Source: Lederbergia wuyishanensis (GTDB lineage: Bacteria; Bacillota; Bacilli; Bacillales; Bacillaceae_C). Taken from it: a DNA stretch of 64,000 bases. This document shows, piece by piece, positions 8,024 through 16,614 of this stretch; the stretch's first letter is position 1, and each line of letters begins with the position of its first letter. A program made the translations under genes and the position numbers. The notes under the pieces were generated by a model. That model saw nothing but the letters and a program-made list of their open reading frames with translations. It was not told the DNA's origin and searched no databases. The DNA lies in NCBI RefSeq assembly GCF_022900255.1, contig NZ_JALIRM010000004.1:1-64000 (forward strand). Reading direction: 5' to 3'.

Positions 8024-8968
8024 ATGTTACCAACACCGCGAAGTGCTGCAACAGAAATTGCACCAATAAAGAGCCCGAATAAAATTTTAAAGTTTTTAAA
8101 CTCTAAAAAAGTTGTACCTTATATATTCGTAACCCCGTTTGTTCTTTCGTTTTTCGTTTTTACATTTTATCCAGCAATCAAAGCATTCATTATGAGTTTT
8201 CAAAGTATTTTGCCTGGACAAATCACTTACGTAGGATTCAAGAATTATTCCCGAATTTTTAATCCCACATTTTATAAAGCTTTATCAAATACGACCATTT
8301 ATGTGGTGTTGACTGTTGTCATATTAGTAACTGTTCCGATTGTATTGGCAGTTTTACTAGACTCAAAGTTAGTGAAATTCAAAGTCTTGTTTAGAGCTTC
8401 TTTATTTATTCCGGCATTAACCTCCACGATTGTTGCAGGTATGGTTTTCCGATTGTTATTTGGAGAAACTGACAGCGCAGCTGCTAACCAATTAATGAAT
8501 TGGCTTGGTCTGAACTCTGTTGAATGGCGTTATCATGCGTGGTCTGGCATGCTTTTGATGGTTTTGCTCTGTTGTTGGCGTTGGATGGGAGTCAATATTT
8601 TATACTTTCTCGCTGCATTACAGACTGTTCCAAACGAATTATATGAAGCGGCTGATATTGATGGTGCATCTAGGTTCCAAAAATTTCGCTACGTAACTCT
8701 GCCATTTTTAAAACCAGTTACAATTTTTGTGTCAACCATTTCAATCATTGGTGGCTATCGGATGTTTGAAGAGAGTTTCGTTTACTGGAGTGGTGGCTCT
8801 CCTGGTAATATCGGATTAACAGTTGTAGGATATCTTTATCAGCAAGGTATTCAGCAAAATAATATGGGATTCGGTGCTGCAATTGGTGTCGTATTGATGA
8901 TTATTATCTTTATTATTAGTTTCATTCAGTTAATCCTCACCGGAGCATTTAAAAGGGGAGATGAATAA
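8024..8968 (+). CDS. araP: ABC sugar importer permease, AraP-like
   Basis: A 314-residue inner-membrane permease of the MalF/AraP class with six predicted membrane segments, starting with VVPYIFVTPFVLSFFVFTFYP near residue 30. The EAA loop that contacts the ATPase reads ELYEAADIDGASRFQKFRYVTLP. The chosen start at 8024 has GAGGTGG 7 nt upstream; ATG 8006 lies before that ribosome site. The next gene starts 1 nt after its stop. The length fits AraP-type proteins. No ATPase gene is nearby, so a multitask MsmX-type ATPase is assumed. Confidence 0.85.
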   Translation: MLPTPRSAATEIAPIKSPNKILKFLNSKKVVPYIFVTPFVLSFFVFTFYPAIKAFIMSFQSILPGQITYVGFKNYSRIFNPTFYKALSNTTIYVVLTVVILVTVPIVLAVLLDSKLVKFKVLFRASLFIPALTSTIVAGMVFRLLFGETDSAAANQLMNWLGLNSVEWRYHAWSGMLLMVLLCCWRWMGVNILYFLAALQTVPNELYEAADIDGASRFQKFRYVTLPFLKPVTIFVSTISIIGGYRMFEESFVYWSGGSPGNIGLTVVGYLYQQGIQQNNMGFGAAIGVVLMIIIFIISFIQLILTGAFKRGDE

Positions 8969-8969
8969 T

Positions 8970-9812
8970 ATGAAACCGACAAAAAAGGACCTAGGACTCA
9001 AATGGGTGATTAATGTGTTTTTTGTAATCGTATCATTGATCGCTTTGTTCCCAATTTTGAGTTTGCTGCTTTCTTCCTTTAGACCTTCATCCGAACTGAT
9101 GCGGAACGGAATTAGCTTAACTTTTGATCCGAGTTCATTGAATATGGACAACTATATCTATATTTTTACAGTGGCCGGGAATTATTGGGACTGGTACGGA
9201 AATAGTTTAGTCATTTCAGCTATTACTATTGTTCTATCTTTATTTTTCTCATCAATGGTAGGATACGCTCTTGCATTATATGATTTTAAAGGGAGAAATC
9301 TTTTGTTTTTACTCGTTTTATTTATTTTAATGGTTCCCTTTGAAATTTTAATGCTGCCGCTTTACCAACTCATGATCAGCTGGCAGTTAATTAATACATA
9401 TACGGCTGTTATGTTGCCTGCGATTGTTGCACCAATTGCTGTTTTCTTTTTTAGGCAATTTGCACTTGGGTTACCTAAAGAATTAATGGATGCTGCAAGA
9501 ATTGATGGATCGACGGAGTATGGAATCTTTTTTAAAATTATGTTGCCATTAATGACGCCATCTTTAGCTGCGATGGCAATATTACAAGGATTAGGAAGCT
9601 GGAACAACTTCTTATGGCCGCTTATCGTTTTACGTTCAAATGACATGTTTACCTTGCCGATTGGATTAGCGACATTGTTGACGCCATATGGGAATAACTA
9701 TGATATATTGATTGCTGGTTCCGTTATGACGATTTTACCAATCATCGTATTGTTTATCTTTTTCCAACGTTATTTTGTGACAGGGCTTACAGTTGGAGGG
9801 GTAAAAGGATAG
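8970..9812 (+). CDS. araQ: ABC sugar importer permease, AraQ-like
   Basis: A 280-residue permease of the MalG/AraQ class with about six membrane segments. The EAA motif ELMDAARIDGSTEYGIFFKIMLPLMTP is near residues 185-210. The start is ATG 8970, preceded by AGGGGAG; ATG 8961 is too close to that site. It pairs with the permease just upstream, and the two form the membrane channel of the importer. The protein ends in TGLTVGGVKG, the usual ending for this subfamily. Confidence 0.86.
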   Translation: MKPTKKDLGLKWVINVFFVIVSLIALFPILSLLLSSFRPSSELMRNGISLTFDPSSLNMDNYIYIFTVAGNYWDWYGNSLVISAITIVLSLFFSSMVGYALALYDFKGRNLLFLLVLFILMVPFEILMLPLYQLMISWQLINTYTAVMLPAIVAPIAVFFFRQFALGLPKELMDAARIDGSTEYGIFFKIMLPLMTPSLAAMAILQGLGSWNNFLWPLIVLRSNDMFTLPIGLATLLTPYGNNYDILIAGSVMTILPIIVLFIFFQRYFVTGLTVGGVKG

Positions 9813-9850
9813 AATAGAGTGATAGAAGATTGATTAAGGGTGACTGCAAC

Positions 9851-10465
9851 ATGGATGGTAAACAAATCATAACCTCTCTCGATAGAATCATGCATTGGGT
9901 TATGCGTTTCGCAATTCTGAACGTATTATGGTTCCTATTTTCATTGCTCGGTCTATTCGTAGCAGGTATTTTTCCTGCCACGGTTGCTGCTCTTGGAGTA
10001 GCAAGAAAGTGGATTACCGGAAATGATGAGATTCATATTTATAAAACGTTTAGAGAGATTTATAAGCAAGAATTTAAAAGTGCTAATTTAATAGGTTGGA
10101 TGCTTATGATTGGTGGCTTGGTGCTTTATATAAATTATCGGGTAATGGTTAACGCAACAAACGAAATTATGTTTATCATTCCATTTGCTTTCTATCTTTT
10201 AGTTTTTTTCTTTACGATTACTGCTTTATGGTCATTTCCATTAATGGCTCATTATGAATCGAAGTGGCATATTCATATAAAAAATGCCTTCATTATTGGG
10301 ATTTCAAAGATCCATTATACCCTTTTACTTGGCATGGTCTTTTTCATTGTGTTTTATATTTCTTTAGAGATTCCTGCTTTTATTCTTTTCTTTTCGGTTG
10401 GCATTGGGTTAGCAGGGTGTATGTGGGTAGCCATGCAGGTTTTTAAACAATTGGATAAAAATTAA
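9851..10465 (+). CDS. DUF624 membrane protein (YesL-like)
   Basis: A 204-residue membrane protein with four to five hydrophobic segments. The N-terminal WVMRFAILNVLWFLFSLLGL and FPATVAALGVARKW stretches are typical of the DUF624/YesL family. These genes usually sit beside ABC importers of plant oligosaccharides, as here, 38 bp after the second permease. Their biochemical role is unknown. The start is ATG 9851, with AAGGGTG at 9836-9842; the TTG at 9830 lies upstream of that site. It is probably the last gene of the importer operon. Confidence 0.8.
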   Translation: MDGKQIITSLDRIMHWVMRFAILNVLWFLFSLLGLFVAGIFPATVAALGVARKWITGNDEIHIYKTFREIYKQEFKSANLIGWMLMIGGLVLYINYRVMVNATNEIMFIIPFAFYLLVFFFTITALWSFPLMAHYESKWHIHIKNAFIIGISKIHYTLLLGMVFFIVFYISLEIPAFILFFSVGIGLAGCMWVAMQVFKQLDKN

Positions 10466-10538
10466 ATCGCTTTCTTTCCTTACAGACTTTTGGTATTCTA
10501 ATATTAACGTAATTCAAAAAAATATAAAAATTATTGAT

Positions 10539-10578
10539 GGAGTCAGTCCCTTTCGCTTGTTGGTAAGGGGCTGACTCC
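10539..10578 (+). other. 12-bp hairpin in the MFS gene leader
   Basis: GGAGTCAGTCCC at 10539-10550 pairs with GGGGCTGACTCC at 10567-10578 with one G-U pair. No T-tract follows, so it does not look like a simple terminator. It ends 19 bp before the MFS start codon, just ahead of the ribosome site. Confidence 0.75.
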
Positions 10579-10597
10579 TATGTATGGGGGAAAAAGT

Positions 10598-11761
10598 ATG
10601 AACAGAAAACTTTTTACGTATGCCATCAATTTCACCATTTTAGTGTTTGGATTGCAAATGACAATGCTTGGACCTTTGATTGAAAAAATGTCCGATTCTT
10701 TTCATTTGTCTATAGCGCAAATGGGGTCTTTCTTTTCGGTTTCTGCTGCTGGATTTACAGTAGCGATTATATTTGGAGGAATCATTTCCGATCGGATCGG
10801 GAAAAAGCGAGTAGTTGTTTGGGCAGGATTTGGATTTGCGAGTTCTCTCCTATTATTCTCCATATCTCCTTATTTTGCTCTTTCTATTATTTTGTTTTTT
10901 CTAGTAGGTGGTTTCGGAGGTGTCATCGAGAGTACTCTTAGTGCCATCGTAGCAGATGTCAATCCGGGGAATGAAAGACGAGCAGTGACCTTTGCCCATG
11001 TTTTCTTCGGAGTTGGCGCCATTATCGGTCCTACTTTTTCTGGGTGGTTAATCGATTCACAATTTTCATGGAATACCGCCTACTTAGTCGCAGCTATCTT
11101 AGCTTTTGCTGCTGTTATATGGGTAACAAGCTATGAGTATCCAGAAGTTGAGACGGATGGAAGTTTTGATATTTCGGCATTTAAAAACATTCTAGGGAAT
11201 AAAAGCTTTATCTTGCTTTGTATCGCTATAGCACTTTATGTAGGGGTAGAAACAACTGCTTGGGGTTGGACTCCGAAACATTTAACAGATTTGAATTATG
11301 ATCAAACGTTTGCAGGTTTTATGGTAGGTTTATTATGGTTTGGAATTACAATCGGTCGTTTTATTTCAGCTTGGTTGGCGGAAAAATTTTCAAATAAAAT
11401 TCTTGTGAGTGGATTATGCTTCATATCGATTATGGGACTAGTCGCACAAGTATTCCCGGTATTTAACTCAGTTGCTCCAGTAACATTGTTTCTAATGGGT
11501 CTCGGTTTTTCCGGAATATGGCCGCTTGTAGTTTCACAAGCAGGAACGATGTTTTCATCGAAATACTCTGGAACTGCTTTTGGTCTAGCCGTTGCAGCAG
11601 GTGGAATTGGTGGGATGACCATTCCTTATATATTTGGATTTATCGCTGAGCATGTTCAAATGGGTGTTTTGTTTGGGATATTATCATTACCTCTCATATT
11701 AATCATATTCATCAGCTATTCGTTAGAAAAATCAGAAAAAGTTGAAAAATCAGCAGCATAG
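10598..11761 (+). CDS. MFS sugar transporter
   Basis: A 387-residue major facilitator with about 12 hydrophobic segments. The loop motif between segments 2 and 3 reads GGIISDRIGKKR, and GFGGVIESTLSAIVADVNP follows, as in FucP/GlcP-like sugar carriers. The start is ATG 10598, with GGGGG 8-12 nt upstream; ATG 10580 lies before that site. It is followed 55 bp later by an LplA-like lipoprotein gene with no clear terminator between, so the two may be cotranscribed. The substrate cannot be read from the sequence, though a monosaccharide is likely from context. Confidence 0.8.
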   Translation: MNRKLFTYAINFTILVFGLQMTMLGPLIEKMSDSFHLSIAQMGSFFSVSAAGFTVAIIFGGIISDRIGKKRVVVWAGFGFASSLLLFSISPYFALSIILFFLVGGFGGVIESTLSAIVADVNPGNERRAVTFAHVFFGVGAIIGPTFSGWLIDSQFSWNTAYLVAAILAFAAVIWVTSYEYPEVETDGSFDISAFKNILGNKSFILLCIAIALYVGVETTAWGWTPKHLTDLNYDQTFAGFMVGLLWFGITIGRFISAWLAEKFSNKILVSGLCFISIMGLVAQVFPVFNSVAPVTLFLMGLGFSGIWPLVVSQAGTMFSSKYSGTAFGLAVAAGGIGGMTIPYIFGFIAEHVQMGVLFGILSLPLILIIFISYSLEKSEKVEKSAA

Positions 11762-11816
11762 TCTTCCAAAACTTGGTATCATTAAACTAGCTAATAGTGA
11801 AGAGTGGGGGAATAAG

Positions 11817-13421
11817 GTGAAAAAGAACCTTTTAGCTTTTTTATTGATAACCATTTGTATGTTTATGTTGGCGGGCTGTATCAGCATTGGTACTATGAAA
11901 AAAAGTAAGGTAAAGCTAAATGCTATTATCGTTAAACATCCATTAACTCAAGATGTAGCCAATATGAATTGGCTCAAAGAAGCGGAGAAAAATGCGGGTG
12001 TGGAAATTGAATGGCAGGAAGTAACTTCAGACTGGGAAAAAATAAAACAAGAAATGCTATTAAGTGGGGAAATTCCCGATTTAATCATTGGTTCAAACGC
12101 AATAACTGATGCGGAATTTGCGCAATATCCTAGCTTGTTTGAAGATTTGCCGGAGTTAATTGAAAAGCATGGCCCGAACGTTCTGCAAATGTTTCAAGAT
12201 AAGCCTGAAACGCAAATGATTGCGACCCAACTCGATGGAAAAATTTATGGATTGCCGAAGTATCAACCATTTGGAACGGAAACGGCAACGAGACAATTTA
12301 TAAATAAGCAATGGTTAGATAACTTAGGTTTGGATGTACCAACAACATGGGATGAATTGTTTGCTGTTTTAGTAGCATTCAAAGAAAATGATGCAAATGG
12401 TAATGGAGATTCAAATGATGAAATCCCAATGGATTTTGCTCCACTTGAAATGGGAGGATTTCATTTCTTTCATCCGACTGTTTTATTAGGAAGTGTTGGA
12501 ATTACAATTACTAATGGTGGAGGGCAAGGGTATTTTGTTGAAGATGGTGTAGTGAAGAACTTTTTCGTAGATGAACGTGCTAAGGAATTGATTACATTTT
12601 TACATAAATGTTGGGAAGCCGGTGTATTAACCGAAGACATTATTTCCCGCGATTATGCGACATATCAATCCGTTGCGCGTGGCAATGGTGATATAGCAAA
12701 CGTTGGCTTTACATGGGGCTGGGAAATATCAGAACGATTTGGAAATACACTCGCCCCGCAATATATTTCGTTGCCATCCTTGCAAGTTTCATCAAGCTCC
12801 GACAAACAAGTTTCTTGGAGCTATGATTACTACGGATTGACGTATGGATCGAATATGGTTCAGATGTCCGCTAACGCCAAAGACAAGGACGCAGCAATGA
12901 AATTCATTAACGAACTATATGACCCAATTGTAAGTATGCAAGTCTTATTTGGTTCTATCGGAGCAAATATTTCCGATAATGGAGACGGAACTTACACGGT
13001 ACTTCCACCTGAGGACCTTGGAATGGATCCAGCAACATGGAAATGGACAACGACTTGGGGAGATTATGGTCCGATGTATATACCGGATTCTTTGCAGCTA
13101 ACACCTAGTGCTGATTTAGAAGCTGTTATTGATCAAACAAAACCATTGAAACCAGCCCTTGATTCAATTGATAAAGAAAAAAGCCTATATCCTGAGATTT
13201 TTATAAAATATAGTCCAGAAGATTACTATATATTAACACAGCTTAATACCGCCTTAATGAATTTTTCGATGGGAGCTTTCGGAAAATGGATAACAGAGGG
13301 TGGTATAGATGAAGAATGGGATCAATACGCACAACAGTTAGAAAGCATAGGGATTACAAGATCGATAGATATGATGCAAAAGTATTATGATGAATATCAA
13401 GTAAATAAGATAGAATTTTAA
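11817..13421 (+). CDS. LplA-type ABC binding lipoprotein without adjacent permeases
   Basis: About 534 residues. The signal peptide ends in the lipobox MLAGC with Cys21. The mature part matches the large LplA/YtcQ type of solute-binding protein (WLKEAEKNAGVEIEWQEV, GEIPDLIIGSN, GKIYGLPKY). The GTG start at 11817 follows GTGGGGG by 6 nt, and only this start places the signal peptide at the N-terminus. Proteins of this class normally sit next to LplB- and LplC-like permeases. None is adjacent here: an MFS carrier precedes it and a terminator follows. A complex plant oligosaccharide ligand is likely. Confidence 0.8.
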   Translation: MKKNLLAFLLITICMFMLAGCISIGTMKKSKVKLNAIIVKHPLTQDVANMNWLKEAEKNAGVEIEWQEVTSDWEKIKQEMLLSGEIPDLIIGSNAITDAEFAQYPSLFEDLPELIEKHGPNVLQMFQDKPETQMIATQLDGKIYGLPKYQPFGTETATRQFINKQWLDNLGLDVPTTWDELFAVLVAFKENDANGNGDSNDEIPMDFAPLEMGGFHFFHPTVLLGSVGITITNGGGQGYFVEDGVVKNFFVDERAKELITFLHKCWEAGVLTEDIISRDYATYQSVARGNGDIANVGFTWGWEISERFGNTLAPQYISLPSLQVSSSSDKQVSWSYDYYGLTYGSNMVQMSANAKDKDAAMKFINELYDPIVSMQVLFGSIGANISDNGDGTYTVLPPEDLGMDPATWKWTTTWGDYGPMYIPDSLQLTPSADLEAVIDQTKPLKPALDSIDKEKSLYPEIFIKYSPEDYYILTQLNTALMNFSMGAFGKWITEGGIDEEWDQYAQQLESIGITRSIDMMQKYYDEYQVNKIEF

Positions 13422-13521
13422 ATGGTATGAAGAGAAAAATAAAAAGAATCTTTCTCTCAGACGTTTTGTACTTTTGCTCTGCTTCTCGAAAGAAAAATAA
13501 ATATTAATTGTCCAAAAATTG

Positions 13522-13553
13522 AGAGTGAGAGATGAAATCTCACTCTATTTTTG
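13522..13553. terminator. Bidirectional terminator between the LplA-like and AraC genes
   Basis: The perfect stem AGAGTGAGA/TCTCACTCT has a T-rich tail (ATTTTTG) on the plus strand and an AATTTTT tail on the minus strand. It can serve both converging genes. Confidence 0.85.
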
Positions 13554-13603
13554 TAGTTAACTGTAAAAATTCCAATACCTTAATTAAAGAGTTAGTATCA
13601 AGT

Positions 13604-14452
13604 TTAGTATTGAATATTAAATCTATACTCTTTAGGTGTCTTTCCAGTAATACTTTTGAAAGTTCTATAAAAATGGGGCATACTCTGATACCCACATTGA
13701 TGGGCGATGGAATGAATCGGTTCATTTGTCGAAAGAAGCATTTCCTTCGCCCAGATTATACGTTTTGTTGTGATGTAATCAGTAATGTTCATTCCAATAA
13801 AATCCTTAAATTCTCTACTTAAATGAGCAGGTGAGACGGAGACGGTTTTGGCAATTGTTTTTAAATCTAGTTTTTCACCTAAATGTTTATCAATATATAT
13901 TAGACTGTTCTTTAGCCATTCGGGTTCAAGGTTTCCAATTCTTTCATTTTGCTTTAAACAATGCCTATTCAATTCTAGCAATAATAAATGCAACAGTAGT
14001 ACAATTGCCTCCCAACTATCCACTCGTTGATACCTATATTCTTTTTCTATCTCCATTAGAAAGTTTTCGATCTTATCATTTTTGTTTGTTGTAAGAGAAT
14101 AGCGATATTCTTGGTCTTTTTTACTTTTATCTATAATTCCTCCAATTGATAGACTCCTAAAAAAAGTAGATTGAGCGATGATGGAAGGATGAAAAAATAA
14201 AGCGGTGGAAGTGATTGGATTTTTCGAATCAGGTACTGCTCGATGAATCGTATTTGCAGGTAATACAAAAATATCCCCATTGGACATTTCATAGAAATGC
14301 TGATTAATAAAAAAAGTGCCTTTTCCACTGTAAACATAAACAATCTCATGCCAATCATGAACATGATCGGGCAACTCATGATCAGGCTGCTTTGTATCTT
14401 GGAAAACAATATGAATAAAATCACTTTCAATTGATTTTGTTAGAGGTTTCAT
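13604..14452 (-). CDS. AraC-family regulator of the fucosidase cluster
   Basis: A 282-residue AraC-type regulator. The N-terminal cupin carries HVHDWHEIVYVYSGKGTF and GDIFVLPANTIHRAV. The C-terminal double helix-turn-helix carries LKTIAKTVSVSPAHLSREFKDF and CGYQSMPHFYRTFKSITGKTP. It is transcribed away from the aldo/keto reductase, and 138 bp separates the two start codons. That layout is typical for a local activator of the divergent AKR-ADH-GH29 operon. The inducer is unknown, with L-fucose or a fucoside a reasonable guess. Confidence 0.9.
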   Translation of the reverse strand: MKPLTKSIESDFIHIVFQDTKQPDHELPDHVHDWHEIVYVYSGKGTFFINQHFYEMSNGDIFVLPANTIHRAVPDSKNPITSTALFFHPSIIAQSTFFRSLSIGGIIDKSKKDQEYRYSLTTNKNDKIENFLMEIEKEYRYQRVDSWEAIVLLLHLLLLELNRHCLKQNERIGNLEPEWLKNSLIYIDKHLGEKLDLKTIAKTVSVSPAHLSREFKDFIGMNITDYITTKRIIWAKEMLLSTNEPIHSIAHQCGYQSMPHFYRTFKSITGKTPKEYRFNIQY

Positions 14453-14555
14453 GTCACACCACGATTATTTTAATTTTCTAACATTATATCAAAAAAAGGT
14501 ACATAAAGGACAAAAATAGATATTTTTATAACATTATTACTTTGCTACTATTAAT

Positions 14556-14569
14556 TGAAAGCGTGAACA
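14556..14569 (+). promoter_or_regulatory. cre site upstream of the AKR-ADH-GH29 operon
   Basis: TGAAAGCGTGAACA matches the cre consensus at 13 of 14 positions. It ends about 20 bp before the TTG start codon of the aldo/keto reductase, so CcpA repression is likely. Confidence 0.72.
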
Positions 14570-14590
14570 TTTTACAAAGAAGGTGAGAGA

Positions 14591-15496
14591 TTGGAATACC
14601 GTACATTAGGAGAAACAGGATTATCTGTTTCAGCACTTAGCTTTGGAGCCTCGTCCCTTGGGTCTGTCTTTCGAAATATTTATGAAACTGAAGGAATAAA
14701 GACAGTCCATACAGCTATTGATTTAGGCGTTAATTTAATAGATGTTTCACCTTATTATGGGTTAACAAGGGCTGAGACAGTACTCGGAAAAGCGTTAAAG
14801 ACAGTTTCGAGAGATAAGTATTATTTATGTACAAAAGCTGGTAGGTACGGAGAAAACGATTTTAATTTTTCACATGAGAGAATCATTAAAAGTGTAGACG
14901 AAAGTTTGCAACGGCTCCATGCAGATTACTTAGATATACTTTTACTTCATGATATCGAGTTTGGTGATAGATCCCAAATAGTTAATGAGGGGATTCCCGC
15001 TCTTCATGACTTAAAGAAAGAAGGTAAGATTAGATTTTTTGGTGTTTCTGGCCTTCCTTTATCAATTTTTACAGATATGGTGAAACAAACTAATTTAGAT
15101 GTGATTTTATCCTATTGTCACTTTACGATCAATGATACATCTCTTGAAGATATTCTACCTCTTATGAGTAAAACAAAGACTGGAGTAATAAATGCATCAC
15201 CTTTAGGGATGGGGCTACTTAGTCAAAGAGGTGCTCCTGAATGGCATCCTGCAAGTGAGAGAATAAAAAGTGTATGCCAAAAAGCAGTCGATTTTTGCAA
15301 CTTGCAAGGGGTACCTATCGAAAAACTCGCAGTACAGTTCTCTGTAAATAATAAAAGCATACCAACCACATTAATTAGCACAGCAAATCCTAAAAATGTT
15401 AAAAATAATATCCGGTGGGTTGAAGAACCAATGGATGAAGGACTGCTTACAGAAGTACAGAAAATACTGGAGCCCATTCATAACGAAACTTGGTAA
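14591..15496 (+). CDS. Aldo/keto reductase, L-fucose/L-galactose dehydrogenase-like
   Basis: A 301-residue (beta/alpha)8 NAD(P)-dependent oxidoreductase. The tetrad residues appear as Asp and Tyr in DVSPYYG, Lys in TKAGRYG and His in LLHDIE. The N-terminus EYRTLGETGLSVSALSFGASSLG is typical of the L-fucose/L-galactose/D-threo-aldose dehydrogenase branch. The start is TTG 14591, preceded by AGAAGGTGAG. Placed before a zinc dehydrogenase and an alpha-L-fucosidase, it may oxidise released L-fucose to its lactone. The family is firm and the substrate inferred. Confidence 0.82.
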   Translation: MEYRTLGETGLSVSALSFGASSLGSVFRNIYETEGIKTVHTAIDLGVNLIDVSPYYGLTRAETVLGKALKTVSRDKYYLCTKAGRYGENDFNFSHERIIKSVDESLQRLHADYLDILLLHDIEFGDRSQIVNEGIPALHDLKKEGKIRFFGVSGLPLSIFTDMVKQTNLDVILSYCHFTINDTSLEDILPLMSKTKTGVINASPLGMGLLSQRGAPEWHPASERIKSVCQKAVDFCNLQGVPIEKLAVQFSVNNKSIPTTLISTANPKNVKNNIRWVEEPMDEGLLTEVQKILEPIHNETW

Positions 15497-15523
15497 AGAT
15501 TGTATTAATAGTAGAAAGGTGAA

Positions 15524-16540
15524 ATGATGAGATCAATTATATGTCAAGAGCCATATATCTTCAAAATGACAAATAGTGAAAAAACAGAATGTCATCCAGG
15601 AGAAGCGTTAGTACAAATAAAGAGAATTGGTATTTGTGGGACAGATCTTCATGCTTTTAGAGGAAATCAGCCTTTTTTTACATATCCGCGAATTCTTGGA
15701 CACGAACTATCTGGAATTGTAGAAAAGGTAAACAGTGACAACTCCGAAATAAAGGTTGGCGATCAAGTATCTATTCTTCCTTATTTAGAATGTGGAAAAT
15801 GTTTTGCTTGCCGATCAGGGAAAACAAATTGTTGTTCTACACTATCTGTATTTGGAGTTCATGAGGACGGAGGAATGAGAGAGTATATTTCCGTACCAGT
15901 TGATCATTTAATCGAAACAAATAATCTAACCCTAGATGAAGCTGCGTTGATTGAACCGCTAAGTATAGGTGCTCATGCTGTGAGAAGGGCATCATTACGT
16001 AAGGGAGAAAAGGTTCTTGTAATCGGAGCTGGTCCCATCGGATTAGCGGTGATGACATTTGCAATACTGGAAGGCGCTACTGTCGTTGCAATGGACATTA
16101 ATGAAGAACGATTAAAATTTTGTTTATCAGAGATAGGTGTATTCGACTCAATTGTTCCGAATGAAGAAAGCATTACAAAATTACGGGGAATGTTTAATGG
16201 AGAGCTACCAGAAACGGTGTTTGATGCAACAGGAAATGTTCACTCAATGAACTCGTCCTTTCAATATCCAGAGCAAGGAGGCAAACTTATTTTTGTTGGT
16301 TTGGTAAATGATCAAATTACTTTTTCAGATCCCGAGTTTCATAGAAAGGAATTGACATTACTGAGCAGTAGAAATGCAACTAAGGATGATTTTTTTTATG
16401 TTAAACAATCCTTAGAAAAGAGCAATATAAATATAAATGAATTTATTACACATCGTTGTACCTTTGAAGAGCTGCCATCTACTTTTAATGAATGGTTAAA
16501 ATCGGAATCTAAAGTAATCAAAGCAGTGGTAGAAATATAA
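15524..16540 (+). CDS. Zinc-dependent medium-chain dehydrogenase
   Basis: A 338-residue MDR-family dehydrogenase. Catalytic zinc ligands lie in GICGTDLHAF and GHELSGIVEKV. The structural zinc site is the four-cysteine stretch CGKCFACRSGKTNCC, and the nucleotide-binding motif is VIGAGPIGLAV. ATG 15524 and ATG 15527 are both possible after AAAGGTG at 15515. It lies between the aldo/keto reductase and the GH29 gene and is probably cotranscribed with both. A sugar or polyol, perhaps a fucose-derived one, is the likely substrate. Confidence 0.85.
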   Translation: MMRSIICQEPYIFKMTNSEKTECHPGEALVQIKRIGICGTDLHAFRGNQPFFTYPRILGHELSGIVEKVNSDNSEIKVGDQVSILPYLECGKCFACRSGKTNCCSTLSVFGVHEDGGMREYISVPVDHLIETNNLTLDEAALIEPLSIGAHAVRRASLRKGEKVLVIGAGPIGLAVMTFAILEGATVVAMDINEERLKFCLSEIGVFDSIVPNEESITKLRGMFNGELPETVFDATGNVHSMNSSFQYPEQGGKLIFVGLVNDQITFSDPEFHRKELTLLSSRNATKDDFFYVKQSLEKSNININEFITHRCTFEELPSTFNEWLKSESKVIKAVVEI

Positions 16541-16614
16541 GATTAGTATTAAAGAATAGAGTTTTAAAATAGGTCTGGTCTACAAACCCGACTACTTTTG
16601 GAGGGGATTCTAAA

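Noticed and set aside
10463-10485. Possible cre site after the DUF624 gene (AAATCGCTTTCTT)
   Set aside because: It has at least three mismatches to the consensus and no suitable promoter nearby.
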